From: Natrialbaceae archaeon Tc-Br11_E2g14
GTDB taxonomy: Archaea; Halobacteriota; Halobacteria; Halobacteriales; Natrialbaceae
NCBI GenBank assembly: GCA_001564275.1
Contig: LKND01000001.1
Coordinates: 37,325-101,324 of the forward strand
Direction: 5' to 3'
DNA: 64,000 nt
Below are positions 1 to 9,979 of the stretch, piece after piece. The first letter of the stretch is position 1, and every line of letters starts with the position of its first letter. The notes under the pieces were generated by a model, which had not been told where the DNA came from, did no database searches, and saw only the letters and a program-made list of their open reading frames with translations. Made by a program: the position numbers and the translations under genes.

Positions 1-660
1 ATTGGTGGACTGTTTATTCGCAGCGCCATCAATCGGGACGCCCCCGACGAGGATGAAGCGACTGACGACACGGAGATCCCCGAAATCGCGAAGCGAATCA
101 AGTCCTACAATATTCCCCCGATGGTGACTTTGACCGACGGAAGCAAGGCATCGATGTGGACCATCTCCGGGGTTGGCGGTGGCGTTGGCATCGTGTCCGG
201 ATTCCTCGGTGTTGGGGGTGGCTTCATTCGGATGCCCGCCATCTACTATCTCATTGGCATTCCCCTGACTGCGGCCGTCGGAACGAGTCTGTTCGGTGCC
301 CTGATGTCCGGGGCAGTGGGCGCGTTCACCTACGGCCTTTCGGGTGTCATCGACATCGGGGTCGTGACGGCCCTGCTGATGGGAAGTGCACTGGGTGCGC
401 GGATCGGATCGGCATCGACCGCCTACGTCGACGAGAACGACGTGACAATTTACTTTGGAATTATGCTGTTGCTCGCGAGTGCCGCCGTGGCGATCGGCGA
501 GTCAGCAGAGTGGCTCGGGATGCCGATTCTGGACACTGTGAGCTTCGTCCTGTTGGTCGGTTCGTCGGCGTTCGTGACGTCGATAATCCTCTACTACGGG
601 GCGATGGCAGTCAGGAGTAACCCCAGGGGGCAGGTCACGCCGACGGGGAGCGATGACTGA
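1..660 (+). CDS. TauE/SafE-family sulfite exporter-like membrane protein, C-terminal part (5' truncated by window)
   Basis: Frame open from base 1; Gly-rich TM repeat 'GFLGVGGGFIRMPAIYYLIGIPLTAAVGTSLFGALMSG' typical of TauE/SafE permeases. Confidence 0.85.
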   Translation: MGGLFIRSAINRDAPDEDEATDDTEIPEIAKRIKSYNIPPMVTLTDGSKASMWTISGVGGGVGIVSGFLGVGGGFIRMPAIYYLIGIPLTAAVGTSLFGALMSGAVGAFTYGLSGVIDIGVVTALLMGSALGARIGSASTAYVDENDVTIYFGIMLLLASAAVAIGESAEWLGMPILDTVSFVLLVGSSAFVTSIILYYGAMAVRSNPRGQVTPTGSDD

Positions 661-1063
661 TGGGGAGGCGCATCGTTGCTTCCCACGGCTCGAGGCGTTC
701 TCGATTCTCGGTGCCCGATGAGACGACAGCGAGCCCCAAAGCATTGTTATCGAGACATCCGGATAGCCCCCACGGTGTGCACTCTGGAGTTTTATAGGCC
801 GCCGAGTGGGTGATCACGAGCGGTCAATTGGATGCCATCCATGCGGTAGTACCGACCGAGGCATCCATTGATCGTCCCCATAGCTGAAAATCAGCTGTCA
901 GTTGGACGGTTAGTAACCGAATAAAAGGCCCGAGGCTACTCGAGTCGACCCACTCACTGTGGTGGTATCACACTGGCGGTGGGGTTCAGTTCCGGCGCGT
1001 TCTCGAGATTGTGCACGATTCACACAACTCTTATACGCTGGGCCCCCCTACACCAGGCTACTA

Positions 1064-1468
1064 ATGGCAAATTCGATGGTGGAACAACTCCAGCAGGACA
1101 TCGAGTGTGAAGGGTTGCTGGAGTGTATCCATGGGCTCAAGCAACTCGACAAGGAGTGCTTTCGTGTGATGGTCGAAAGCGACGATCCACTCACTATCGA
1201 CGAGGTGGCAGCACAGGTCGACCGCGAGCGTTCGACCGCGTATCGATCGATCCAGCGACTGCTGCAGGCAGGCTTCATCCAGAAAGAGCAAGTGAACTAC
1301 GATCAGGGAGGGTACTACCACGTCTACCATCCCACCGATCCAACCCAGATTGCAAACGACATGCAGCGAAAGCTCAACGATTGGTACGCGAAGATGGGGC
1401 AACTCATTCAGGAGTTCGAAGACAAGTACGAACGCGTCGACGAACGCCCTGCGGCGGCCGAAAGCTAA
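1064..1468 (+). CDS. Helix-turn-helix (TrmB-like) transcriptional regulator
   Basis: 134-aa ORF from ATG 1064; wHTH 'DPLTIDEVAAQVDRERSTAYRSIQRLLQAGFI'; TTATA box-like sequence at ~1031 suggests leaderless start. Confidence 0.75.
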   Translation: MANSMVEQLQQDIECEGLLECIHGLKQLDKECFRVMVESDDPLTIDEVAAQVDRERSTAYRSIQRLLQAGFIQKEQVNYDQGGYYHVYHPTDPTQIANDMQRKLNDWYAKMGQLIQEFEDKYERVDERPAAAES

Positions 1469-1825
1469 CGACGCCTGCCCTTCTCGAGTTCCGGATACCG
1501 GCCCCAGACAACCCCGGCTGTGGCCCCGACTCGTCGCTGCTCACGTGTCTATCGAAACATCTACGTCGATCTGTCTCCGCCTCGGCATTCTTCTCCTCGT
1601 GTCCAATGCACGGCGAAGACGCCGCGACGCGAGGACGCTCGACTGAATCAGGCTCGAACGACGACGGTCGCGCCACGGTGGCGCAACCCCGACTCTCGAA
1701 CAGATATTCGTGAGGGCGTGGTGTGAGCCGTCACCGTCGGAGACTTTGGGACACCAGAACCGTCCAGATCGAGGCGTCGTGGTGCCAGCGTTAAGTCGCT
1801 GCATCGTGTGGTGAGTGGCGGACCG

Positions 1826-3205
1826 ATGCAACCAGATCCATACGATTCCGACAGGCTGGAGGCGGATATTGCCGCACTCGAGGAACTTCCAGTGTTCGTC
1901 GCTTACAATGCAAACGTCGACGCCATCGTGCGAGTGGACGACGAACTCGAGTCCGCCCTCGAACGGCCCGCCGACCCTGGAAACACGCCGCCGCCGAGTC
2001 CACTGACCTCGACGGCGGACCTGGCTACAGCGCTCACGCACACGATGGCAAAGGGGCGAGGGGACGAGGTCGCCATGACTGACGAGTTCGCGGCCACGCT
2101 CGAATCGACGCTGACCCCCGACGCCCAGCAGATGGGTGGACAAGCAGGGATCATGACGAACGTACTCACTGCGCTGGGGGCGGCACCCGTGACGTACACG
2201 TACTTGCTGTCTGATCGACAGCGCTCGCTTTTCACCCACCCAGGGGCGGTTCGGTATCCGCTCGTCGAGGATGGAACCGTTTCCTACGTCCCGCTGGAGT
2301 CGGCAGTCAATACCGAACGAACCAAGATCAACTGGGTGTTCGAGTTTGGCCCTGGTGACGAGATGTTTGGCGTGACTGCCAGCGGGGGTACCCGGTTCAT
2401 CGCCGCCTCGAGACCCCCCGAATTCGATCTGCATGCCGGGGACCTCGATACGGCTATCGATCAGGTCGGTGCTGACGTCGACGGGGCCCTGCTAGCGGGG
2501 TATCACAACCTGACCCCGGATCACGTCGAGGAAGGGTACGACGAAACGATGCAACACGCACGAGACGTGATGGGGCGATTGCAAGCGGGTGGCGGGTTCC
2601 AGGTGCACGTCGAGTACGCCGTCACACACGACGAGGAACTCCGCGAAAGCATCTACGAGTGGATTCTCCCCGAGGCCAATGTCATCGGCGTCGATACGCA
2701 CGAACTCGGGCTCCTGCACGACGATGCTGGTAGTACCGCAGTCGAGGAGGTCCCGTCGGAAGCCACCCCGTTCGACCCATCGGATGGCATCGCTCATTAC
2801 CGCATGCTGTCGGCCATCCGTTCTGAACTCGAGGTGGACTGTATCCAGTTACACGCGATGGACTATCACCTGGCAGTCACCGACGATCACCTCGACGCGG
2901 CGGCCGTCTTGCGCGGTCTGGAGTTTTCGGCCGTCAACGCGGCTACCAAAGCGGCACTCGGTGACATCACGTCCCCGGCGGACCTCCGGACCGGCCTCGA
3001 GTACGCGCCATCTGCACAGGGCCACGAGGCGATCGACCGCCTCGGGGCACACGTCGGCGCATCGACGGAGGCCGGACGACTCGCAACACCGTCGGTCGTC
3101 GCCTGTCCGAACCGGGTCGTCGAGGATCCTGCCGGGACGGTCGGCATCGGCGACGTCGTCTCTTCCTCGAGTTTCATCCTCGAGTTGGCAGTGGCCCAAG
3201 AATAG
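1826..3205 (+). CDS. ADP-dependent glucokinase/phosphofructokinase family protein
   Basis: ~460 aa; 'AYNANVDAIVRVDDEL', 'MGGQAGIMTNVLTALGAAPVTYTYLLS', 'CPNRVVEDPAGTVGIGDVVSSSSF' consistent with ADP-dependent sugar kinase fold. Confidence 0.75.
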   Translation: MQPDPYDSDRLEADIAALEELPVFVAYNANVDAIVRVDDELESALERPADPGNTPPPSPLTSTADLATALTHTMAKGRGDEVAMTDEFAATLESTLTPDAQQMGGQAGIMTNVLTALGAAPVTYTYLLSDRQRSLFTHPGAVRYPLVEDGTVSYVPLESAVNTERTKINWVFEFGPGDEMFGVTASGGTRFIAASRPPEFDLHAGDLDTAIDQVGADVDGALLAGYHNLTPDHVEEGYDETMQHARDVMGRLQAGGGFQVHVEYAVTHDEELRESIYEWILPEANVIGVDTHELGLLHDDAGSTAVEEVPSEATPFDPSDGIAHYRMLSAIRSELEVDCIQLHAMDYHLAVTDDHLDAAAVLRGLEFSAVNAATKAALGDITSPADLRTGLEYAPSAQGHEAIDRLGAHVGASTEAGRLATPSVVACPNRVVEDPAGTVGIGDVVSSSSFILELAVAQE

Positions 3206-3267
3206 AAGCCCCACGGATGTGGGGTCCAGAGTGATGAACTCTGGTACCAACCGAATCTCAGTGCACA

Positions 3268-3320
3268 GTTGATCACCGGACCTATGAGTGATCAGTATAT
3301 CAAACGTATCAGTTGTTACT
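3268..3320 (+). repeat. Partial MITE-like element, subfamily B (right half)
   Basis: 'gagtgatcagtatatcaaacgtatcagttgttact' matches right half of the 8183-8267 element. Confidence 0.5.
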
Positions 3321-3383
3321 CGAGTCTCGCCGTCTACATCCGGTGTCGTGTGAGCCTGATCCGTGTCGACACCCGATGAGGGT

Positions 3384-3503
3384 TATCGTAGCCACTGAAC
3401 GTCATTGCACACCCTCACGATACCAGGGCTCACAACCGGTGCCAAACCGGTTCTGAGGCGACTCGCTGTGAGGGTGTGGAACTCGTTTCAATTGGTACTA
3501 TAG
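3384..3503 (+). repeat. MITE-like palindromic element, copy 1
   Basis: 'gtagccactgaacgtcattgcacaccctcac…aaccggtgccaaaccggtt…gtgagggtgtgg…tttcaattggtactatag'; nearly identical to reverse complement of 7889-8011. Confidence 0.85.
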
Positions 3504-4396
3504 TTTGGCGCCTCGGCACTGACCGGAACGCAAAACACCGGGCGTGGCGATTGCCGAACGACGTTCTCGGTGACACTGCCGAGGAACCACTGACCGATTC
3601 CCGTCTGGCCGTGTGTGCCCATGATGATGAGGTCAGCGTCGATGTCGGCCGCCGACGCGAGGGTCGCCTTCGCGGGAGAGCCGGTCGCGATCGACCCGGA
3701 TACACCGACACCAGCCGCTCTCGCCCGGTCCCCGACGTCGTCGATTGCCGCCTGTCCCTGATCCTCGAAGGCCTCGAACAGTTCCTCCTCGCTCTGGGTG
3801 CCGGCGAAGGGACTCGTGTCGACGACAAACAGGGAGTGGATCATCGCGTCCAGTCTGTCGGCGAGCGCGATACCCCATTCGGCAGCGATCTGCGCTCCAT
3901 CGCTCCCATCGGTTGGCAACAGGAACCGTTCAAAGGAGATTTCCTCGGTTCCAGAGCCACTCACGGCGGGCGGCACGGCGAGTACTGGTGTACGGGCGGT
4001 CCTGAGTACGTTCTCGGTGACGCTGCCAAGCAACATCCTGTCCAGTCCAGTGCGCCCCTTCGTCCCCATGACGATGACGTCGATTTCCCGCCGGTTGGCG
4101 TACGCTCGGATCGACTGAAAAGGCGTCCCATGTTCGACAGCCGTGGTCACCGAAACGCGTTCGTCGACGGATTCGACCATCTCGACGACCGTTTCGAGCG
4201 CTTCCTGCGCCGCTGACTCGAGGGACTGAATCGTGTCCTCGTCGGGTATCCCGACCGATGTCGGTTCTTCGACGACCGAGATGACGTGGACGTCGGCGTC
4301 AGTTTGTGAAGCGAGGGCGACGCCGTGTTTTGCTCCCGCCAGGGCCCCCTCGCTGGCGTCGGTCGGTATCAGTATTGATTCGATGAAATCGTTCAT
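3488..4396 (-). CDS. Tandem-domain universal stress protein (UspA family)
   Basis: Two Usp domains: 'ILIPTDASEGA…VMGTKGRTGLDRMLLGSVTENVLR' and 'FLLPTDGSDGA…IMGTHGQTGIGQWFLGSVTENVVR'; last codons lie inside repeat copy 1. Confidence 0.92.
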   Translation of the reverse strand: MNDFIESILIPTDASEGALAGAKHGVALASQTDADVHVISVVEEPTSVGIPDEDTIQSLESAAQEALETVVEMVESVDERVSVTTAVEHGTPFQSIRAYANRREIDVIVMGTKGRTGLDRMLLGSVTENVLRTARTPVLAVPPAVSGSGTEEISFERFLLPTDGSDGAQIAAEWGIALADRLDAMIHSLFVVDTSPFAGTQSEEELFEAFEDQGQAAIDDVGDRARAAGVGVSGSIATGSPAKATLASAADIDADLIIMGTHGQTGIGQWFLGSVTENVVRQSPRPVFCVPVSAEAPNYSTN

Positions 4397-4470
4397 GTGG
4401 GGTGGCGGACTTCACCGCCCCTCGGGTTAATGCTGGGGGGTCAGACAAGGCCAATGAGCGGGAGTCCGTG

Positions 4471-5715
4471 TCAATCCTCGAGCTCCAGTACGTCGACGAA
4501 AACCGCCAGCAGTTCCTCGAGTTGCCTCGGTAGCAGGAACGCTTTCCGGACGTGGTCTCGCGCGTCCTCTCCGAAGCGCTTCCGTCGTGTCTCGTCCTCG
4601 AGCAAGGTGACCAGTCGGTCGGCGACACCCTCGACGTCGTCCGGTTCCACGAGGTAGCCGGTTTTTCCGTCCCGAATCTGGAGTGGAATCCCCCCGACGT
4701 TCGACCCGACGACCGGCGTTCGCTTCCAGAGTGCTTCCGAAACGACGAGCCCGAACCCCTCACGGAGTGACTTTTGAACGACGACGTCGGATCGTCGTTG
4801 CAAGACGTTTACAGTCAGATCTGGTAGATCCGTCAACACGTGGACTGCAGGGTCCTCGACTGCTTGCGCGGCCACGCGTTCGTACAGTTCCAGCCCCTCG
4901 GGATCGTCTCCGGCCATGCCCCCGACGAGCGCGAGTTGCAGGTCGGTCACGGTTTCGCCGGCCTTGCGGAAGGCCTCCAGCGTCCCGAACTGATCCTTCC
5001 ACGGATCGAATCGGGATACCTGGGTCACCAGCGGTTTCTCGAACGACAGTGGATCGAGGCGATCGCACTCGGTGGCGATCGTCTCCTGATCGAGCGACCT
5101 GTTCTTTTCGGTCACGGGATCGATCGAGGGATGAATGACGCTCGTCGATGGCAACGCTATCGAGTCACCGTATGCCGATTGACTGACGATGGCGTGATCG
5201 GTTCGTTCGGCAGGCGCTTCAACGAAGGATCGATACGCTTCGTCGGGATCTGTGAGGTCGATGTGACAGCGCCAGATGATGGGCGTGTCGGGTAGCTTCC
5301 GCCGAACCGACTCGATCATCCCAAGGGGCTGTGGATCGTGGATTACGACGAGGTCAAACGGACCGTCGAGTTCGGCCGCGTTTTCCTCGTTCACCTCGTG
5401 GTAGGTGGCCTTCATGTCCTCGGTCAACGGTGGACCACTACCCTGGAGGCCGTTGTGTATGCTCTTGGTGACGTCGAAAAACTCGTCGGTGGCGTCCATG
5501 ACGAGCCAGTTGTCGTCGATACCGAGATCACGACAGACCGGGACGATTGATCGGAGTAGTTCAGCGACGCCTCCGCCGGTTGCCGTCGAATTGACGTGGA
5601 GGATTCGAACGCTCTCGAGCGTCTCGGCAAGCGTGTGTAATCGATCAATTCGATCGTCGTCCGTGACGGCCACGTAGTCCTCGAACGAGCGATCCGGGAG
5701 CGATGGGGCGTGCAT
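4471..5715 (-). CDS. GT4 glycosyltransferase, trehalose-synthase (TreT)-like
   Basis: 'HVNSTATGGGVAELL', 'WRCHIDLTDPDEAYRSF', 'QKSLREGFGLVVSEALWKRTPVVGSNVGGIPLQI' characteristic of TreT/GT4. Confidence 0.82.
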   Translation of the reverse strand: MHAPSLPDRSFEDYVAVTDDDRIDRLHTLAETLESVRILHVNSTATGGGVAELLRSIVPVCRDLGIDDNWLVMDATDEFFDVTKSIHNGLQGSGPPLTEDMKATYHEVNEENAAELDGPFDLVVIHDPQPLGMIESVRRKLPDTPIIWRCHIDLTDPDEAYRSFVEAPAERTDHAIVSQSAYGDSIALPSTSVIHPSIDPVTEKNRSLDQETIATECDRLDPLSFEKPLVTQVSRFDPWKDQFGTLEAFRKAGETVTDLQLALVGGMAGDDPEGLELYERVAAQAVEDPAVHVLTDLPDLTVNVLQRRSDVVVQKSLREGFGLVVSEALWKRTPVVGSNVGGIPLQIRDGKTGYLVEPDDVEGVADRLVTLLEDETRRKRFGEDARDHVRKAFLLPRQLEELLAVFVDVLELED

Positions 5716-5905
5716 CGGTGGTCTCGGTCGCTACCACGGGGGCCCATGTACCTGTTGGGGTGGGTGGCCCCGTCAACGCGCCTCATGATAGGCCGCACGG
5801 GAGGGGGTCTGCGACTGTACAGACAGCCATCGAAGCGATGGTCACAGGAGTCCAAGCCTCCACAACTGAATCGATCCGTGGTGGGCCCCGTGACACCGTT
5901 ACCCA

Positions 5906-6544
5906 TCAGCTGTCGAGATACGATAGCGCCTCCTCGTCGGAGACCTGCCTGAAATCCTCGTAGAACTGACCGACGCCCTGGAAGGGCCTCGGGGTCTCGA
6001 GACACACCACATCGACACCAGTCGACGCCAATTCGTCGATCGTCTCCGGTGGCCCGACTGGAACCGCCAGGACGATCCGTTCGGTCGCTTCACGCTGCAG
6101 TTTTTCGAGGCACGCCCGCACCGTGGAACCAGTTGCGACGCCGTCGTCGACGACAACGACGGTTTTCCCGGTGAGATCGGGCTCGGCTCGTCCCTCACGG
6201 TATCGTTTAGCTTTTTCCCTGGCCGTCGCCGCTGCCACCGCTCGCTGTTCCTCAACGTAGTCCTCGTCGGCTCCTGTCGCACCGCATGCGTCCTCGTTGT
6301 GCCAGACGCTGCCATCGCTTGCGACGGCCCCGATGGCATACTCCGGATTGCCAGGTGCACCGACTTTCTTCGCGATCACCACGTCGAGGGGTGCCTCGAG
6401 AGCGTCAGCGACTGCCCGTCCGAGGGGCAACCCCCCACGCGGTATCGCCAGTACGATGTCAGCGTCGATGGCTCGCTCCGTGAGCGCGTCGGCGAGTTGC
6501 TCGCCGGCATCCTTGCGGTCAGTGAAGCGTCGAGAGGGTTGCAT
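5906..6544 (-). CDS. Phosphoribosyltransferase family protein
   Basis: 'VVVVDDGVATGSTVRACLEKL' PRPP-binding motif; 'FTDRKDAGEQLADAL' N-terminus. Confidence 0.9.
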   Translation of the reverse strand: MQPSRRFTDRKDAGEQLADALTERAIDADIVLAIPRGGLPLGRAVADALEAPLDVVIAKKVGAPGNPEYAIGAVASDGSVWHNEDACGATGADEDYVEEQRAVAAATAREKAKRYREGRAEPDLTGKTVVVVDDGVATGSTVRACLEKLQREATERIVLAVPVGPPETIDELASTGVDVVCLETPRPFQGVGQFYEDFRQVSDEEALSYLDS

Positions 6545-6770
6545 GACTATCTGTCACCCGTCATCGCGCACCCACATAATACACGAGTGTTCGGCTGTAG
6601 GGGCGGGGAAACGACCCCAGGCCGTGGTTGGGCCATCACATCACAGCGTCGGCCGATCGGTGTCCCTCGACACGCTCGTACACAGCGATGATTCACCCGC
6701 CGATGAAGGTCGTAGGGCGTGTCACCTCCCCCTTGGTTTCACGGTGTTGCTCGACCTGCCTACGACCACG

Positions 6771-7259
6771 ATGAACTTCGACGAATTCACCGGCAAAGTC
6801 CAACATCGACTCGAGTTACCCGACACGGGTCGCACCGTGCGGGCAATCCGGGCAACGCTTATGACACTTGGCCAGCGGATCGGCGAGGAGAACGCGGAGG
6901 ACCTCGCTGCAAACCTCCCACTGGAGATTAAGTGGTACATGACTGGTGCCGTCCACGAACACGGCCAACGATTCGATTGGCAGGAGTTCCTGACTCGCGT
7001 CAGCGAGATCGAGGGTGAGGGCGTCGATCGGGCAGCGGCTGCCTATCATGCTCGGGTGATTGTCGACCTCGTGGAGACGATCGTCCCACCGTCGGACTTC
7101 CGGCAACTCCGTGACGCGCTCCCGGAGAGCCAACACGACGAAAACTGGCGAAAGCTCTTCGAACTCGTCGACTCGGGTGGGTGGGGAGATGCACACGAAG
7201 CACAGACTGGCGGCGGCCCACAGCCAGACGCCGACACACCAGAGCCTCGAGACGAATAG
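6771..7259 (+). CDS. DUF2267 domain-containing protein
   Basis: 'MNFDEFTGKVQHRLELPDTGRTVRAIRATLMTLGQRIGEENAEDLAANLPLEIKWYM' is a DUF2267 signature. Confidence 0.88.
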   Translation: MNFDEFTGKVQHRLELPDTGRTVRAIRATLMTLGQRIGEENAEDLAANLPLEIKWYMTGAVHEHGQRFDWQEFLTRVSEIEGEGVDRAAAAYHARVIVDLVETIVPPSDFRQLRDALPESQHDENWRKLFELVDSGGWGDAHEAQTGGGPQPDADTPEPRDE

Positions 7260-7395
7260 CTCGAGTCACCGACTGGCGACGGGTAACACGCAGTAGACCG
7301 AACCCAGGGCGTTAGGTTCGACGAAACAGCAACCGAGGACGTGAGAACCTCGACAGGAGGTGGTCGACCTGGAGGTGCTGCCCGCAGCACCCGTG

Positions 7396-7818
7396 TTATC
7401 GAATGATGGTCACCGAAACGGGCGCTCGTTTTGCCACCGTCTCGGCGACGCTCCCAAGGAGCACCCGACCGGCGCCCGTTCGTCCACGGCTCCCAATGAC
7501 GACGTGATCGATTTGAAGGTCGTCGATAGCACCCAGAATGGCACGGGAGGGGGATCCATGGGCGATCCTCGTCTCGACCGAAACGTCGTACTCGTCGATG
7601 AGTTCTCGATGCTCCTCGAGTAGATCCCTCGCTGCCTCCTCCCGTTCGGCCATGTACTCACGATCCATGACGCCCTCGTCGGACGCCGACGGCGTGGTGA
7701 ACGGATCGAGCGAGTGGAAGATGACGATCGACGAACTGTCAAATTCGGTTGCCGCAGCGGTCAATGCGTCCCGCGACGGCGCCGAACCATCGACCGGAAC
7801 GAGTAATCGTTTGCCCAT
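7396..7818 (-). CDS. Single-domain universal stress protein (UspA family)
   Basis: 'MGKRLLVPVDGSAPSRDAL…VIGSRGRTGAGRVLLGSVAETVAKRAPVSVTIIR'; alternative upstream start at 7842. Confidence 0.9.
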   Translation of the reverse strand: MGKRLLVPVDGSAPSRDALTAAATEFDSSSIVIFHSLDPFTTPSASDEGVMDREYMAEREEAARDLLEEHRELIDEYDVSVETRIAHGSPSRAILGAIDDLQIDHVVIGSRGRTGAGRVLLGSVAETVAKRAPVSVTIIR

Positions 7819-7888
7819 GGGCGAGACAGGACGGCCGGGCAAATAAATGACTCACGTCTCAATGACGGGTCGTGGAGCAGCGGCCCCT

Positions 7889-8011
7889 CTATCGTACCAA
7901 TTGAAACGAGTTCCACACCCTCACAGCGAGTCGCCTCAGAACCGGTTTGGCACCGGTTGTGAGCCCTGGTGTCGTGACGGTGTGTGCAATGACGTTCAGT
8001 GGCTACTATAG
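7889..8011 (-). repeat. MITE-like palindromic element, copy 2
   Basis: 'ctatcgtaccaattgaaacgagttccacaccctcacagcgagtcgcctcagaaccggtttggcaccggttgtgag…gttcagtggctactatag'; reverse orientation relative to copy 1. Confidence 0.85.
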
Positions 8012-8182
8012 GGAACCGTTGTGGAGGTTCCGGGTCACGGGTATCTGGTTCGTAAACGCGAGGAGGGGGTCACTGGGCCGACGAGCACGGACTGCATGGC
8101 AGGTATTCGGGGTCGTGAAGATAACGAGCCCCAAGCTGTACGCAGGTAGCATGCCTACGAGCCCACCAGGGGTTTGATCCAG

Positions 8183-8267
8183 CTATCGGAGCCACCGATA
8201 GTCATTACACACCTGGTCACCACACGTCTCGGTGATCAGTATGTGAAACGTTTCAGTTGTTACTATT
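8183..8267 (+). repeat. MITE-like element, subfamily B (same ends, different core)
   Basis: 'gccaccgatagtcattacacac…gtgatcagtatgtgaaacgtttcagttgttactatt' shares terminal motifs but carries a 'ggtcacc…ggtgatc' core. Confidence 0.6.
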
Positions 8268-8285
8268 GTGGCCCTCAGGGGCCAT

Positions 8286-8735
8286 TCACGAGCGAGACGG
8301 GACTTCTTTTCGGCCCGACATCGTCTCCGGTTCGAGGGAGAAGTCCCGAAACGAAACCTCCTCGCGCGGACGCTCGAATATGTCGACGTGGGGGAGCTGA
8401 ATCGCCCACATTCCCTGAATGACGTTCGATTCGTACGGTGCGTCGGTCACGTCTTCCAGTTGCCCGGTGGCGATGACGCTTCGCCAACGCCCGTCTTCCC
8501 GCCCGTATACGACGAACGTGACTCGTCTGTCGACGAGCGACTCCTTGGCGCTGTTCGGCGGAAAGGACAGTTGGTGGTAAAACCGTTGGTCGTCCGCGTT
8601 GTATCCGTAGGAGACTGGTATCGAGGCGGGCGACGACTCCGATTCTGTCGAAAACGAGAGGACTCCCGTTCCCCCCCGGCCGAGAAATTCGGCCATCTCT
8701 TCGTCGGTCATTTGGAGCCAGCGCAATCCTTGCAT
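8286..8735 (-). CDS. Pyridoxamine 5'-phosphate oxidase (PPOX)-fold FMN-binding protein
   Basis: 'LGRGGTGVLSFSTESESSPASIPVSYGYNADDQRFYHQLS' and 'RWRSVIATGQLEDV'. Confidence 0.85.
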   Translation of the reverse strand: MQGLRWLQMTDEEMAEFLGRGGTGVLSFSTESESSPASIPVSYGYNADDQRFYHQLSFPPNSAKESLVDRRVTFVVYGREDGRWRSVIATGQLEDVTDAPYESNVIQGMWAIQLPHVDIFERPREEVSFRDFSLEPETMSGRKEVPSRS

Positions 8736-8804
8736 GGTGTATCGAACGGGACAGAGATAGAAAATACCCGACCCACCAGTTTCGGTCGTGGTGGCCGAGG
8801 AGTC

Positions 8805-8923
8805 TATAGTGACAACTGAAACGATGGAGACACCCTCACAGCGAGTTGGTTCCGAACCGCTAATGGATCAGTTCTGAGCTACGGTATGGGAGGGGCATGA
8901 GCAGCGGGTTCAGTGGCCACAAT
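8805..8923 (-). repeat. MITE-like palindromic element, degenerate copy 4
   Basis: 'ctatagtgacaactgaaacgatggagacaccctcacagcgagttggttccgaaccg…gggttcagtggccacaat'. Confidence 0.65.
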
Positions 8924-8985
8924 CCCAGCGATGCTCGAGCAGTATACCGGATCGGTGCACCCGACACTCCGGGGTGGGCCGATAC

Positions 8986-9864
8986 CTATCGACTCGTCAA
9001 CACGGGGACAGGTGACCGTCGCACGATCTGGGCCGTTGTACTCCCCAAGAGCGGATGTGATTCCACGCTTCGGCCTCGCGTACCCATTGCGAGAAGATCC
9101 GCATCGATCGCCGAGGCGTACGCGAGAAGCTCCGCCGCGGGATGGCCACGTCTCACGGTCGTCGTGACAGAGCAACCGCGTTCTCGAGCCATCGCAGCCA
9201 CCGACTCGACCGCATTGCGTCCTCCCTCGGTCAGGAGTCCAATGATGCTCTGTGGCGTGTCTTGGAGGGCGTACGTGGACGTGTCGATCACGTAGGCGAC
9301 GTGCACGTCAGCGTCGCGGTATTCGGCGATCCGGACGCCACGTTCGGCGGCGCGTTCGGCGGCGTCGCTGCCGTCCGTCGGGATGAGGATTCGATTCCAG
9401 TCAGCACCGCTCGAGGTGGTGTCGTCGGTCTCATCGACCAGCCCAACCGACAGCACAGGCACGTCGGCGAGAGCAATGACTCGTTCGGTGGTGCTCCCGA
9501 GTCGGGCCCGATCAACACCGGTGCGGCCGTGCGTTCCCATGACGATCAGATCGACGCCCTGTTCGGCGGCGTAGGTTGGGATGGCTCGATGTGGCACCCC
9601 CTCGCGGACTTCTCTTGTGGCCCCGAGGCCTCGCCGTTCGGCTCGGTCTGCCACCGTAATCGTCGCTTCACGGCCGTGTTGCTCCGAAATCCTGGAGAGT
9701 TCCTCGGCGTGAGCTGTATCGAGTCCCATCGGTTCGACAGTGGTCTCGACGACGTAGAGAGCGTGTACGGCACCGTCGTACGCTTCAGCAACGTCTATCG
9801 CGGTATCGATCGTCGCCTGGGCCCCTGGGCTGCCGTCAGTGGGGACGAGTACAGTCCGGTACAT
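8986..9864 (-). CDS. Tandem-domain universal stress protein (UspA family)
   Basis: 'MYRTVLVPTDGSPGAQATIDTAID…VMGTHGRTGVDRARLGSTTERV' plus second Usp domain; ATG at 9864 preferred to the longer ORF. Confidence 0.9.
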   Translation of the reverse strand: MYRTVLVPTDGSPGAQATIDTAIDVAEAYDGAVHALYVVETTVEPMGLDTAHAEELSRISEQHGREATITVADRAERRGLGATREVREGVPHRAIPTYAAEQGVDLIVMGTHGRTGVDRARLGSTTERVIALADVPVLSVGLVDETDDTTSSGADWNRILIPTDGSDAAERAAERGVRIAEYRDADVHVAYVIDTSTYALQDTPQSIIGLLTEGGRNAVESVAAMARERGCSVTTTVRRGHPAAELLAYASAIDADLLAMGTRGRSVESHPLLGSTTAQIVRRSPVPVLTSR

Positions 9865-9979
9865 ACAACGACTTGGATCGGAACGGGGATTAAACGCCCA
9901 CCAACGTACACGATCGTTGAATACTCGATCGTGCCCGTGAGGCGATAGGAATTTCAGGCTTGCCATCCGGATCGTTCGT

